DNA from: Acetobacterium paludosum
Lineage (GTDB): Bacteria > Bacillota > Clostridia > Eubacteriales > Eubacteriaceae
Assembly (NCBI RefSeq): GCF_008086595.1
Contig: NZ_RXYA01000003.1
Coordinates: 1-64,000, forward strand
DNA length: 64,000 nt
Direction: 5' to 3'
In this document: positions 35,675-44,705 of the stretch, one piece after another
How the letters are laid out: every line of letters starts with the position of its first letter
Numbering within the stretch: the stretch's first letter is position 1
Position numbers and translations under genes: made by a program
The notes under the pieces: generated by a model
Told to the model about the DNA's origin: nothing
Databases searched by the model: none
The model's input: only the letters and a program-made list of their open reading frames with translations

Positions 35675-37780
35675 TCATGATATAAATGGTTGATCCGTTG
35701 TCCCCGGTGCGGCTGATCCTTTTGGCACGACTTCAATTCTTATGGCTTCCAGTCTCAGGCATAAACCTTCTGACCCGGCACTTTCTCCATTTTTCGCCCA
35801 ATCCAGCCAGCCATAATTTTGTGCATGGACTTGATAATAAATATCACACTTATCCGCATCGGTTCCCGTCAGGCGAATTCGAATCCCTTCCAAACGAAGG
35901 GATTGTCCCGTGGTTCCACTCAATTCCCCATCACTTTTCCAACCTTGCCAGCCAATATTTTGGACATGTGTTTGATATGTAACATCGACAGCATAACCAA
36001 GATTATCAATTTTAATTTCAATTCCTTCTAAACGAAGGGATTGTCCCGTCGTCCCACTTAATTGTCCATCACTTTTCCAGCCTTGCCAGCCGACATTTTG
36101 GATATGCGTTTGATAAGTACTGGATATTCCTTCAATTGAGGAAGTCTTAATGACATAATCACTGATTATTTGAGTCACTATAGCACCATTTGCATCTTTA
36201 ACATCAACCAACAATGAATAAGTTCCAGCCGCTGACGGCGTAAATATAGCTGAACTCTTTGTTGAAAAATCATTGATCACAAAAGTCGAACTGTCCAATT
36301 GATAATAGAATTTATACTGATACGGACTTACTCCGCCACTTGCCTCAGCACTTAATTGAACACTTGAATTAACTGCCTGACCTGACAATTTGTCTGTCAC
36401 AAAACTGTCTATTGTTAAAGGCGTACTTGCAACAATTGATTCAACCGCAGCATCTAGCTGAATCCTTCCGCTTCCATAATAGTTATCTTTTCCTGCCGTT
36501 CCTAAATCCACAGCGGTATCTTCCAAAGTCGTTTCAACCTGCGCTGCTGTTAAACTTGGATTTTTTGCCAATAACACCGCACAGGAACCGGCAGCAATTG
36601 GGCTTGAAAAAGACGTTCCACTCACTGACCCATAAGAACCGTCGTGCGTTGTTGTTAAAATGGATTGCCCGGGTGCACATAAATCAACTTTATCATTATA
36701 TTGAGAAAAATAAGCATGTCCATCTCCAGATGTAGTTGCTGCAACTGAAATAACGCCATTATATGATGCCGGATAAGCGTATTTTCCGGCATAAGCGGAC
36801 AAATTCCCTTCATTTCCTGCCGCTGCAACAAGTATTTTGCCTGCTTTGACAGCATATTGTATTGCGGACTGAAGACCCGTATATTGATCATACCCACCAA
36901 AACTCATATTGATGACTCTAACTTCTGGTCGATCCGCGGCATCCATTATGGCGGCACAGATATAGCCAACATCCAGTGACGTATCGCCATCATACTGGCC
37001 ACCGGTTCGATAAGAGGCAATTTTTATATTTGAAGCTCCTGCAACCCCAGCGGTGCCAATACCATTATTTGCAATTGCTGCGATGCAGCCACACACTTCA
37101 GTTCCATGACCGGCAAGATCTACAACCTCAGTGCTATTTGCAACATAATCATATCCACTGACTGTGTTGCCCGCAATATCCGGGTGACTCATATTTAATC
37201 CGGTATCAATAACAGCAACTACAACTGGTTTAGTATTTGATACCTGATTCCAAGTTTTGTCTGCTCCAATTTTCTCAAATTGCCATGCCGATCCATTCGT
37301 AATATAGGGATCATTTGGAAGTGATGACGTCTGAATTTTGCCATTTTTACCAACGGCGAGGACATTCGGATTGTCTTTTAATGCGGTCATCAATTCATCA
37401 ACATTAGTACCCTCACTTACTTCAATAACATCAACCCGATTGGACAAATGTTCACCCGATACAATCTCACTTGTCGTCAGGGAAAGGTCTTTAATATTTG
37501 TATCACTATTCTGTGCATAAATAACAACAACCTGTTGATCCAGATTATTATTTTCGTCAAGATTCGGCACTTGCTCCATCGTTTCTATAACTGGTGTACT
37601 TGCCTTATTATCAGAAACAGCCGCACTCTCTTCTTGATTGTAACTGTTCTGACTTTCTATATTAACTGACTGCTCATCACTATTTGCAGGCTCTTCAGCC
37701 ATAATTCCAGCTGGCAGGACCAATGAAAAAGCGGCAATCATTATTATTAGTTTTATCCAGTTTTTCAATTTTCTTTTCAT
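35675..37780 (-). CDS. Secreted subtilisin-like serine protease with ChW repeats
   Basis: The 701-residue preproprotein starts with a signal peptide (about 1-29). A pro-region (30-150) with an inhibitor-I9-like end is followed by the S8 domain with catalytic Asp192 (VIDTG), His225 (GHGTE), oxyanion Asn323 and Ser390 (GTSFSSP). A beta-rich segment (about 455-545) with a Y-rich strand follows, then three ChW repeats (about 555-695), recognised by their GWQGWKSDG and RLEGI motifs. ChW repeats are cell-surface or polymer-binding modules typical of clostridia. It likely acts outside the cell on proteins or peptides. GGAGA precedes the ATG. Confidence 0.93.
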   Translation of the reverse strand: MKRKLKNWIKLIIMIAAFSLVLPAGIMAEEPANSDEQSVNIESQNSYNQEESAAVSDNKASTPVIETMEQVPNLDENNNLDQQVVVIYAQNSDTNIKDLSLTTSEIVSGEHLSNRVDVIEVSEGTNVDELMTALKDNPNVLAVGKNGKIQTSSLPNDPYITNGSAWQFEKIGADKTWNQVSNTKPVVVAVIDTGLNMSHPDIAGNTVSGYDYVANSTEVVDLAGHGTEVCGCIAAIANNGIGTAGVAGASNIKIASYRTGGQYDGDTSLDVGYICAAIMDAADRPEVRVINMSFGGYDQYTGLQSAIQYAVKAGKILVAAAGNEGNLSAYAGKYAYPASYNGVISVAATTSGDGHAYFSQYNDKVDLCAPGQSILTTTHDGSYGSVSGTSFSSPIAAGSCAVLLAKNPSLTAAQVETTLEDTAVDLGTAGKDNYYGSGRIQLDAAVESIVASTPLTIDSFVTDKLSGQAVNSSVQLSAEASGGVSPYQYKFYYQLDSSTFVINDFSTKSSAIFTPSAAGTYSLLVDVKDANGAIVTQIISDYVIKTSSIEGISSTYQTHIQNVGWQGWKSDGQLSGTTGQSLRLEGIEIKIDNLGYAVDVTYQTHVQNIGWQGWKSDGELSGTTGQSLRLEGIRIRLTGTDADKCDIYYQVHAQNYGWLDWAKNGESAGSEGLCLRLEAIRIEVVPKGSAAPGTTDQPFIS

Positions 37781-38025
37781 TACAATATTTTCTCCGATTT
37801 TTATTTTTCAACTTATTATAGCCGTTATTGCCAAAGAAAGATCTTGCATTTAATTGCTTTTTCATTATGGCATTATCAAAATTGCATATTCTAATTATAA
37901 CGATTTAGCTTAATTAAGTCTATAAGATAATAATTATTCAACCCAAACGCGCGCTCTACTTATTTAACGAAGAAGCTTCCCGTTTTGTTGCCTCTTCATA
38001 CAAAAATATTTTTCTAAATTATCTG
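37781..38025. other. AT-rich intergenic region, no feature seen
   Basis: This is the upstream side of two divergent genes. Apart from the promoter at 38026-38054, I see no repeat, ORF or conserved element; a minus-strand promoter for the protease should lie here but is not obvious. Confidence 0.5.
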
Positions 38026-38054
38026 TTGACACATTTTATCCATAGATGTATAAT
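38026..38054 (+). promoter_or_regulatory. Consensus SigA promoter of the Rrf2-YhgE operon
   Basis: Perfect TTGACA (38026-38031), 17-bp spacer and perfect TATAAT (38049-38054). Such a strong promoter probably needs repression. An ATCGAT dyad just after the -10 is a possible operator for the encoded Rrf2 protein. Confidence 0.9.
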
Positions 38055-38086
38055 ATCGATAGATTTCAAGCGAAGGATGTGAAAAA

Positions 38087-38566
38087 ATGAAAATAACTAG
38101 TGGTGTAGAACAGGCAATCTGTATTTTATTGATGCTGGCTTCACAGCATGACGGATTGCCCTTGAAAAGCGTTACCCTGAGCACCCGGCTTCAGGTGTCG
38201 GAGTCTTATCTCAAAAAAGTTCTGCGAAAGCTGGTGGTCGGTGGGCTAATTAATTCCAGTGCATCGAAAACCGGCGGTTTCAGCCTTGCAAAATCCGATG
38301 AGTCGATTACTTTATTAGAGGTTTTCGAAGCGATCGAAGGTTCCGATCCCTTTTTTGTCCCCTCTAATTTGGTGGAGAAAGTTTTTCTGATGCCAGAAAC
38401 CATTGAAAAAAACAAAAACACCGTCATCACGATTATTTCCGAAGCCGAAACGCTCTATAAAAATCGGTTGAAGCAATGTACGCTCAGACAACTAAGATAT
38501 TTTGTTAACAATAATACTCCGGGAACGGTTGACTGGAACGTAATTGTCGAAAAAGGTCTACTTTGA
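38087..38566 (+). CDS. Rrf2-family transcriptional regulator
   Basis: The 159-residue protein has the Rrf2 winged helix (about 1-80) with SESYLKKVLRKLVVGGLI as recognition region and the GGFSLAK wing. It has only two cysteines (12 and about 132), and lacks the three-Cys cluster of IscR/NsrR, so an Fe-S cofactor is unlikely; it is more like YwnA-type members. It is followed after 13 bases by a YhgE/Pip protein and probably represses this pair. The inducer is unknown. Confidence 0.9.
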   Translation: MKITSGVEQAICILLMLASQHDGLPLKSVTLSTRLQVSESYLKKVLRKLVVGGLINSSASKTGGFSLAKSDESITLLEVFEAIEGSDPFFVPSNLVEKVFLMPETIEKNKNTVITIISEAETLYKNRLKQCTLRQLRYFVNNNTPGTVDWNVIVEKGLL

Positions 38567-38579
38567 AGGAGGAACAATC

Positions 38580-40961
38580 ATGTTAAAAAGTGAATTTCAG
38601 AATCTCAGAAACAACAAATTTCTAATTGTGCTGATCATCGTCCTATCACTCGTTCCAACCTTGTATACCACGATTTTTTTATCCTCAATTTGGGATCCCT
38701 ATTCAAAAATCAGCCAGTTACCGGTTGCTCTTGTCAATGAAGACAAAGCCTGCGATGATAATGGCAACACCCTTAATATCGGGGCAGAATTGACCAGGAC
38801 CCTCGCAGATGAAAAGCCGCTTGCCTTTGAGTCTGTTGATTCGCAAACAGCACAGGCTGGTTTAAAAAATGGCGACTATTATATGGTCATCACGATCCCT
38901 GAAGATTTTTCGAAAAATGCCGCAACCCTGATGAATTCCGATCCTCAACCCATGGTGCTTTCCTATGAAATCAATCCTGGCGAGAATTTATTTGCTTCCA
39001 AAATAGCAAGCACAGCGGCAACTTCGATTAAAAACAGTGTTTCTGACAAGGTGACTCAAACCTATACAGAAGTCATGTTTAAACAAATTTCGACTTTGAA
39101 AACCGGAATGAACCAGGCAGCTGACGGGGCAACGGCTATCAATGACGGATCAGAACAGCTGGAAAATGGCAATCAGCAGATCACGGCCAATCTTTCAAAA
39201 TTAGCGGACAGCTGCCTGACTTTCAGCGATGGTGCCAAAACGCTTTCGGTTGGTCTTACTCAGTATACCGATGGTGTCGGAGAACTCAGCCAGGGACTGC
39301 AGCAGCTTAATGGACAGCTTCCAACCCTGACTAGCGGGATCAGCCAGATTCAGTCCGGTACAAACCACTTGAATACAGGCATTGACCAATATACGACTGG
39401 GGTTGGCCAGCTCGCTGACGGCAGTCAGAAGCTATCCTCTTCCAGTGACAGTCTTAACGCCGGTGTTTCCTCGGTAGCTGATGGCATCAATCAGGTTAAA
39501 GCAGTCAATGGTCAAATTCTTGCATCACTCATCCAGAATCAACCGCAGGCAACAGCAACGGATCTTTCCGGTCTCAGCGACAGTACTACTGATATTCTGA
39601 CAAACACAAAGAGTATTCAAAACGATCTGGGTTCATTGGATGCAGTCATCGAAAGCCTGAAAACTTCTGCGGATCCTCAAGTCCAAGCCCAGGCCGATGC
39701 TTTAGAAAGTCTTCACAGCAGTCTCGCTGTCAACAGTGATATCATCGGTGATTCGGCGAGCAGGATTCAGAATCCTGGCAATTCAACCCCTGAAACAGCT
39801 TCTACCGGAAACACGGAACAGCTGATTCAGGCTTTGAGCGGGATGGATCAAGGGTTGGAACAGCTTCAGCAGGGAATGAATGATGAAAATGCCGGCCTGA
39901 TTTCCGGTGTCGCACAATATACCGCCGGAGTAAACAGTGTTACCGCTGGTTTACAAGCGTTGAATAATCAGTCCGAAACCTTGGCGACCGGTTCAAACGG
40001 ATTGGCCTTGGCCATGACTGAGCTCAATAATCAGACGCCGCTTTTGACCAGCGGTGTTGTGCAACTTGCGGATGGTTCTTCGTTACTAAGTGCAAATTCC
40101 AGTCAGTTAATCTCCGGAGCCAGCCAGCTGGCAAATGGTGCCGGCCAAATCAGCAGCGGTTCGTCACAGCTGGCGGCCGGATCACAAACACTGGGCAACG
40201 GAATTGTTTCCCTCAAAGACGGCAGTCAGTTGCTCGCCGGAAAAATGTCCGATGGTGCGCTAGCCCTTGCAGCCGTTAATACCAATGACAAGAACATCGA
40301 AATGTTTGTGTCTCCCACAATATCCGATGAAGAAAGTTTTTCCACTGTTGATAACAACGGCACCAGTATGGCGCCTTATATCATCTCATTGGCACTTTAT
40401 CTGGGGGCGATGGCTTTCTGCCTTTTTTATCCATTGTACGATAAAAACGACAAACCTAAAAACGGCGTCGCGTATTGGCTCAGCAAATCATTTATCCTGC
40501 TTAGCGTGAGTACGATGCAAGCCATATTAGCCATCACCGCATTGATGCTGCTTAATCATTTATCTCCCGTCAATGTGGTCGCCACCTTCTTGATTGCCTG
40601 GATCACTTCCCTGTGCTTTATGTCTTTCACCAGTTTGTTGAGAGTTGTCCTGGATGAAGGCGGCAGCTTCATCGCATTGCTCGTTCTTATCCTGCAATTA
40701 AGCGGTTCCAGTGGTGTTTATCCAGTTGAACTGACAACCAGCTTTTTCCAGGCGATTCATCCATACCTGCCCATGACTTACTCGATCGAGGCATTCAAAC
40801 AAACTCTTTCTATTGGGACACAAGGCACCGGCATTGGTGAATACACAATTGTATTACTTGGCATCATGATTGTCTGTATCGCCTTAACGTGTCTTACCTA
40901 TGTTTTAAAGACAAAAAAAGCGTCAAAATCATTGCCGCTCTTGCTTAAAGATACCGACTGA
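38580..40961 (+). CDS. YhgE/Pip-family membrane protein
   Basis: The start ATG at 38580 follows AGGAGGA; an in-frame upstream reading lacks a site. The 793 residues have one N-terminal helix (about 12-32), a long extracellular part (about 35-590) with many repeats of the type ADG-x-x-L-x-x-G (coiled or beta-helical), and about five C-terminal membrane helices of ABC-2 permease type. The family includes the Lactococcus phage infection protein Pip and the ESX/type VII-associated proteins YueB and EsaA. No ESX genes are nearby. A role in export or as a surface receptor is possible; the substrate is unknown. Confidence 0.9.
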   Translation: MLKSEFQNLRNNKFLIVLIIVLSLVPTLYTTIFLSSIWDPYSKISQLPVALVNEDKACDDNGNTLNIGAELTRTLADEKPLAFESVDSQTAQAGLKNGDYYMVITIPEDFSKNAATLMNSDPQPMVLSYEINPGENLFASKIASTAATSIKNSVSDKVTQTYTEVMFKQISTLKTGMNQAADGATAINDGSEQLENGNQQITANLSKLADSCLTFSDGAKTLSVGLTQYTDGVGELSQGLQQLNGQLPTLTSGISQIQSGTNHLNTGIDQYTTGVGQLADGSQKLSSSSDSLNAGVSSVADGINQVKAVNGQILASLIQNQPQATATDLSGLSDSTTDILTNTKSIQNDLGSLDAVIESLKTSADPQVQAQADALESLHSSLAVNSDIIGDSASRIQNPGNSTPETASTGNTEQLIQALSGMDQGLEQLQQGMNDENAGLISGVAQYTAGVNSVTAGLQALNNQSETLATGSNGLALAMTELNNQTPLLTSGVVQLADGSSLLSANSSQLISGASQLANGAGQISSGSSQLAAGSQTLGNGIVSLKDGSQLLAGKMSDGALALAAVNTNDKNIEMFVSPTISDEESFSTVDNNGTSMAPYIISLALYLGAMAFCLFYPLYDKNDKPKNGVAYWLSKSFILLSVSTMQAILAITALMLLNHLSPVNVVATFLIAWITSLCFMSFTSLLRVVLDEGGSFIALLVLILQLSGSSGVYPVELTTSFFQAIHPYLPMTYSIEAFKQTLSIGTQGTGIGEYTIVLLGIMIVCIALTCLTYVLKTKKASKSLPLLLKDTD

Positions 40962-40967
40962 GTTAAA

Positions 40968-41060
40968 GGCCAGCATTATCTTCCGTCTGCAATTTCGGCC
41001 CGGTTACCCCGGTCCGAAATAATGCTTACAACCCGATAATGCTGGCCGTTCGTGTTTTTT
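40968..41060 (+). terminator. Long-stem terminator of the Rrf2-YhgE operon
   Basis: GGCCAGCATTATC pairs with GATAATGCTGGCC and encloses a second GC-rich hairpin (TTTCGG..CCGAAA). It is followed by GTGTTTTTTC. Confidence 0.8.
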
Positions 41061-41091
41061 CTATTTCAGTAAAATCAGCCCTCCCACGATT

Positions 41092-41715
41092 CTAAATCAA
41101 TCGCACGATAATTCTATGAAGCACATCCACTGTTTCATCCAAATTTGTTGAAGCATCTTTAATATGGTGATAAACTTCCCGCTGCTTCAAAGCAAACATT
41201 GGATCGCCGCTGGCAAAAACTGAAATCATCCCATCTCGATAAAGCCTTTCGATCTCTATATGTGTTACTCTCATCTTTACAACTGCTTGTGCTGATCTAT
41301 CAGGACCTTTTTCTAAATCTTTGACAGCTTGCGAAAAGACATCCACCCCAATTTTCAGTTGTTCCACCATACCAATGATAATGAAATCTGGTTTAACCTC
41401 AAAAGCCTCCATAGACAGCAAACTTGACTGGGCATATTTTAAAACCTCATTCATTCCTACCGATATTGAATAGATATCGCCCCGATCAAAAGGTGTAGAA
41501 AACGCTTCAATCAAGTCCTTCTCCATGTTCATTCTAACTTCATCTGCTTCTTTCACGCAATGGATTAACGCTTCACTATCAGCAACTGCTCCACTTTTCA
41601 CCCAATTATAAAGAGCATTCACACCTAGTCCGTTGGTATTGGCTTGCTTATACAGCATTTCATAAAATTTATACTTAACTGGAAATATCCGATCAACAAT
41701 ATTATTTTTATTCAT
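41092..41715 (-). CDS. DUF47/PhoU-like partner of the phosphate transporter
   Basis: The 207-residue all-helical protein belongs to the DUF47 family (PhoU-like, sometimes called Pit accessory protein). It begins MNKNNIVDRIFPVKYKFYEM and has the expected acidic, metal-binding type helices. It follows the PiT transporter by 23 bases and is co-transcribed; such partners modulate PiT activity. ATG at 41715 is chosen because the longer in-frame reading overlaps the transporter gene and lacks a binding site; the Shine-Dalgarno at 41715 is itself modest. Confidence 0.85.
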   Translation of the reverse strand: MNKNNIVDRIFPVKYKFYEMLYKQANTNGLGVNALYNWVKSGAVADSEALIHCVKEADEVRMNMEKDLIEAFSTPFDRGDIYSISVGMNEVLKYAQSSLLSMEAFEVKPDFIIIGMVEQLKIGVDVFSQAVKDLEKGPDRSAQAVVKMRVTHIEIERLYRDGMISVFASGDPMFALKQREVYHHIKDASTNLDETVDVLHRIIVRLI

Positions 41716-41738
41716 GATTTTTTCATTTCTCTTCTTTC

Positions 41739-42785
41739 CTAAATTACTGTAACTATACTTGTTGTAATTGTGTAAATCAAGCCGGAAACTAACGCCGATA
41801 ATGGAATTGTAATACACCAGGCAATACCAATCTCTTTTACAATCTCCCAATGAACCATTCTGTATTCATCCGCAGCACCCACTCCCATAATGCTCCCGAC
41901 CACAACATGTGTTGTTGAAACCGGAGCCCCTATTAAACTTGCACCAAAAATAGAGCCTAATGAAGCTAACTGTGAATTAAGACTATGGATGGGTTTAATA
42001 TCAAATATTCCTCTGCCTAAGGTTCTCATAATGCTCCAGCCACCCAACATTGTACCCATAAACATAACGATTCCACCACATACCCGTACCCATAACGGCG
42101 CTGCTTGTATTGCGGTGCCTCCCCATGCGGCCAAGGCCAAAGTTAATATTCCCATTATCTTTTGGGTATCATTTGAACCATGGCTAAACGAAAGTCCTGC
42201 CACGATCACCCATTGCAGACGATTAATACCCTCGTTGATATGAAATTTAGAGTTTCTTAAGAGTAATCTCGCAATCTTTTCAAGGCAAAAGGCAATGGCA
42301 AATCCGATAAAAGGCGATAAAAACAAAGCGATCACTATTTTAACGATTCCCGTAATTTGATGATCACTGCCAATTAATTCTGTCCAGCCCCAGGCTATAT
42401 GCTGATACCCCGAAGAAACAACAACCGCGCCTATAATTCCACCAATTAAAGCATGCGTAGAACTTGAAGGCAAGCCCAATCTCCATGTAATTAAATTCCA
42501 TAAAGTTGCTCCCAAAACAGCTGCGAATAATATCGTTAATAATGATGTATCTGTTGGTAAATCCGTCAATTCAGAAATGGTATCGGCAACCAGATTTCCC
42601 CCAAGGATCGCACCAAGTAAGCCAAAAGAAGATGCCACTGCAACTGCTTGTTTTGGACTCGCTGCGCTGCAATTAATAAAAGTTGCCACCACTGAGCTGG
42701 CATCATGCAGTCCATTGGTTAAGGCAAAAACAAGACCTACTAAAATGACTAAAATTAAAATAATTGTTGCACTGACAGCTACCAT
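41739..42785 (-). CDS. pit: PiT-family inorganic phosphate transporter
   Basis: The 348-residue carrier has about ten membrane helices and the paired PiT signatures: NGLHDASSVVATFI near the N-terminus and GLSFSHGSNDTQKIMGI in the second half. It imports phosphate (or metal phosphate) with protons or sodium. ATG at 42785 fits GAGGAG upstream better than an in-frame TTG at 42800. A terminator-like hairpin ends only about 14 bases before the start, so expression may depend on readthrough or attenuation. Confidence 0.92.
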   Translation of the reverse strand: MVAVSATIILILVILVGLVFALTNGLHDASSVVATFINCSAASPKQAVAVASSFGLLGAILGGNLVADTISELTDLPTDTSLLTILFAAVLGATLWNLITWRLGLPSSSTHALIGGIIGAVVVSSGYQHIAWGWTELIGSDHQITGIVKIVIALFLSPFIGFAIAFCLEKIARLLLRNSKFHINEGINRLQWVIVAGLSFSHGSNDTQKIMGILTLALAAWGGTAIQAAPLWVRVCGGIVMFMGTMLGGWSIMRTLGRGIFDIKPIHSLNSQLASLGSIFGASLIGAPVSTTHVVVGSIMGVGAADEYRMVHWEIVKEIGIAWCITIPLSALVSGLIYTITTSIVTVI

Positions 42786-42798
42786 TTTCCAACTCCTC

Positions 42799-42846
42799 AA
42801 AAATAAAAGCGTCCGAGCTCAAGAGTGACTACTGTAAGCCCGAACA
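42799..42846 (-). terminator. Terminator or attenuator just before the PiT gene
   Basis: On the minus strand GTTCGGGCTT pairs with GAGCTCGGAC (two G-U pairs) and is followed by GCTTTTATTTTTG. It ends the lipoprotein transcript, but its closeness to the PiT start suggests a regulatory role. Confidence 0.7.
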
Positions 42847-42865
42847 CTTTGCAAACCTAAAATTG

Positions 42866-43429
42866 CTACTCATAAAACATAACATTATTGACTGTTCCTT
42901 CAGTACCAAAAACAACCTGAATCATCGATTCATCATCATTAACCCACACCCGGATATAGCTAACTTTGTTATCTTCAAAAGGAATCTGCGTTCCATTAAT
43001 TTCTGTTCCTTCTGATCCCAGTAAACTTTTCACTTCATTATAACTCATACCATCCGTTATTTTATCTGCCTGTTCCTGAGTAACGGCCTTAGCGGTTAAA
43101 AATGCAATATCTTTACTGGTTGGATAAATTAATGTTTTACTTATTACCAATCCACTTTCATTTAATAAAATACTCACACCATAACCGGTATCTTCATTAC
43201 TATAATTGAATACATTTTTTAATTGTGTGCTTTCTGTCGGTACAATTCCTAATTCAATATCCACTTGGTCTTTTGTCTGATCAAGTTGTACTTTATTATA
43301 AAAATCAAAAACAGTTTCTTTTGAAATAGTTCCCTGTTTACTCAAACTACTAACACTGCTGCACCCTAATAAGACCACACCAAACAATAGAATAACCGAT
43401 AACAATGAAAGCAACTTGAAATTTTTCAT
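42866..43429 (-). CDS. Lipoprotein with two BLIP/SmpA-like repeats
   Basis: The 187-residue product has a signal sequence ending in the lipobox LLGC (Cys23). Two related segments follow: VQLDQTKDQVDIELG (about 48-62) and ITDGMSYNEVKSLLG (about 125-139). These resemble the helix motifs of BLIP/SmpA-like (DUF3862-type) repeats, found in small surface lipoproteins that bind other proteins. The function is unknown. It lies just upstream of the phosphate transporter, separated from it by a terminator. Confidence 0.8.
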   Translation of the reverse strand: MKNFKLLSLLSVILLFGVVLLGCSSVSSLSKQGTISKETVFDFYNKVQLDQTKDQVDIELGIVPTESTQLKNVFNYSNEDTGYGVSILLNESGLVISKTLIYPTSKDIAFLTAKAVTQEQADKITDGMSYNEVKSLLGSEGTEINGTQIPFEDNKVSYIRVWVNDDESMIQVVFGTEGTVNNVMFYE

Positions 43430-43755
43430 AAACTAATCCTCCCATTTTTTATATTCAATTAATCTGTTGTTAATTACCCATTTTAACACAAATCAAACAA
43501 GTTGACCCGCTCTATCCATTAATCTTCAAATCATTTATAACACTTCTGTCCTCGCAGAAGCAAAAAGCATTCATTTTTTAAGCACTTTGAGACTAAATAA
43601 AACCTTTATCCGTCAAAATTTCTTAAAAAGCCTTAATGTTAAGGTGATTTTCAGGTTTAAAATGCTAAACTATAGAAGTTGACGGCGCCAACGTTTATTC
43701 CTAATCAATTTTTATCAATCATTTGCCCAAGAGGCAGGAATGGAGAATATCTATC
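43430..43755. other. Intergenic region with short palindrome and possible promoter
   Basis: CCTTAA-tg-TTAAGG (43633-43646) is a perfect dyad. TTTTCA-N17-TATAGA shortly after it could be the promoter of the small membrane protein gene. Nothing else is seen. Confidence 0.4.
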
Positions 43756-44205
43756 ATGAAAACCGAGGAAAAAACAGCTCTTATCAAAAACAAAAAATCC
43801 ACTTTATCAATTGTCCTTTTTATTGGTGGTGCAATTGTCGCCCTATTGGGTATTGCATTGTTAATCAACAATGTTAAGCTTTATAACGATACTGTTAGTC
43901 AGTATGTCGCTCAGGGTTATGATGCAAGCACGGTTACGGCTTCATTAATGCCTTCACAATTACTACCTGCTGTATTTGAAGCAATTGCACTTTACGGCGG
44001 AGTTGCAATGATTTTATTCTGTATGGGTTTAATCAACCAAAAATTAGCAAGTTGCAAATTGCAGAGCACAAATGATGAACTCAATATCATTGTTCCTGAA
44101 TTAAATGTTACCGAAATAGAAGAAGTAGAAGAAGCGATTGTTTCAGATACTACTGCTGAAGAAAGCATAACTGTCAACGAGGAAACAAAAGAAGACATTA
44201 AGTAA
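43756..44205 (+). CDS. Small two-helix membrane protein
   Basis: The 149-residue protein starts at ATG 43756 (GGAG ten bases upstream); an in-frame TTG at 43723 is less likely. TM1 is about residues 18-40, then a short extracytoplasmic loop, TM2 about 72-92. An acidic, Glu/Thr-rich C-terminal tail (about 105-149) includes the run EIEEVEEAI. No family is recognised. It stands alone, and the tail may bind a cytoplasmic partner. Confidence 0.65.
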   Translation: MKTEEKTALIKNKKSTLSIVLFIGGAIVALLGIALLINNVKLYNDTVSQYVAQGYDASTVTASLMPSQLLPAVFEAIALYGGVAMILFCMGLINQKLASCKLQSTNDELNIIVPELNVTEIEEVEEAIVSDTTAEESITVNEETKEDIK

Positions 44206-44341
44206 AACTCAGCCACATCTTAATGCTTTCATCTAAAAAAAATAGGACAACGGATGGTTTTAAGTCTTCCAATTTAGATTTTTAGCATAAACTCTTTTTA
44301 GATTTTTATGGTATATTGTTAATTAAGATAATCTTACTATA

Positions 44342-44481
44342 AAAACAAAAGATAGAATTTTAATACCGCTAAAAGGCTCTATTTAGAAAATGGCTTTGAA
44401 AATACGCCAAATACACTCATCGCGAAAGAAGCTGACGTTAATCTGGGTTTAGTCAGTTGATTACTCGATGAATATCCCCCA
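44342..44481 (+). pseudogene. Remnant of a TetR-family regulator N-terminus
   Basis: Conceptual translation gives TKDRIL at 44344 and, after a frameshift, KRLYLENGFENTPNTLIAKE and VNLGLVS, the start of a TetR helix-turn-helix. An in-frame TGA follows where Trp or Tyr would be expected. There is no start codon or ribosome binding site, and the ligand domain is gone. Confidence 0.65.
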
Positions 44482-44510
44482 TAAAAGAAGCAAGAAATTA
44501 TTTATACTTC

Positions 44511-44572
44511 AGAAACTAAAAGAGGATCTCGTTATTGTTTGCAAACAATAACGAGATCTTCTTTTAGTTTCT
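44511..44572. repeat. 62-bp near-perfect palindrome
   Basis: The 31-base arms 44511-44541 and 44542-44572 are complementary with a single mismatch and no spacer; the centre is GTTTG/CAAAC. It is followed by GTTATTATTTTTTG. In RNA it would be an unusually long, nearly loop-free hairpin, probably a terminator; in DNA it could extrude as a cruciform. Confidence 0.85.
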
Positions 44573-44705
44573 GTTATTATTTTTTGAAAAGCATCGATAC
44601 TGCAGTGATTATTTGGGTATATTTAAAAAAACGATCAAACAATAAAATCTATTATAACGCTTGTTATTCACTTCTCAAAATTTTATGGAAATCAGGTGAT
44701 TTGTT

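Noticed and set aside
38087-38566. IscR/NsrR-type Fe-S sensor
   Set aside because: The Rrf2 protein lacks the three-cysteine cluster region.
44573-44705. c-di-AMP (ydaO) riboswitch before the KimA-like gene
   Set aside because: The 130-base leader is too short and AT-rich and shows none of the conserved ydaO core elements.
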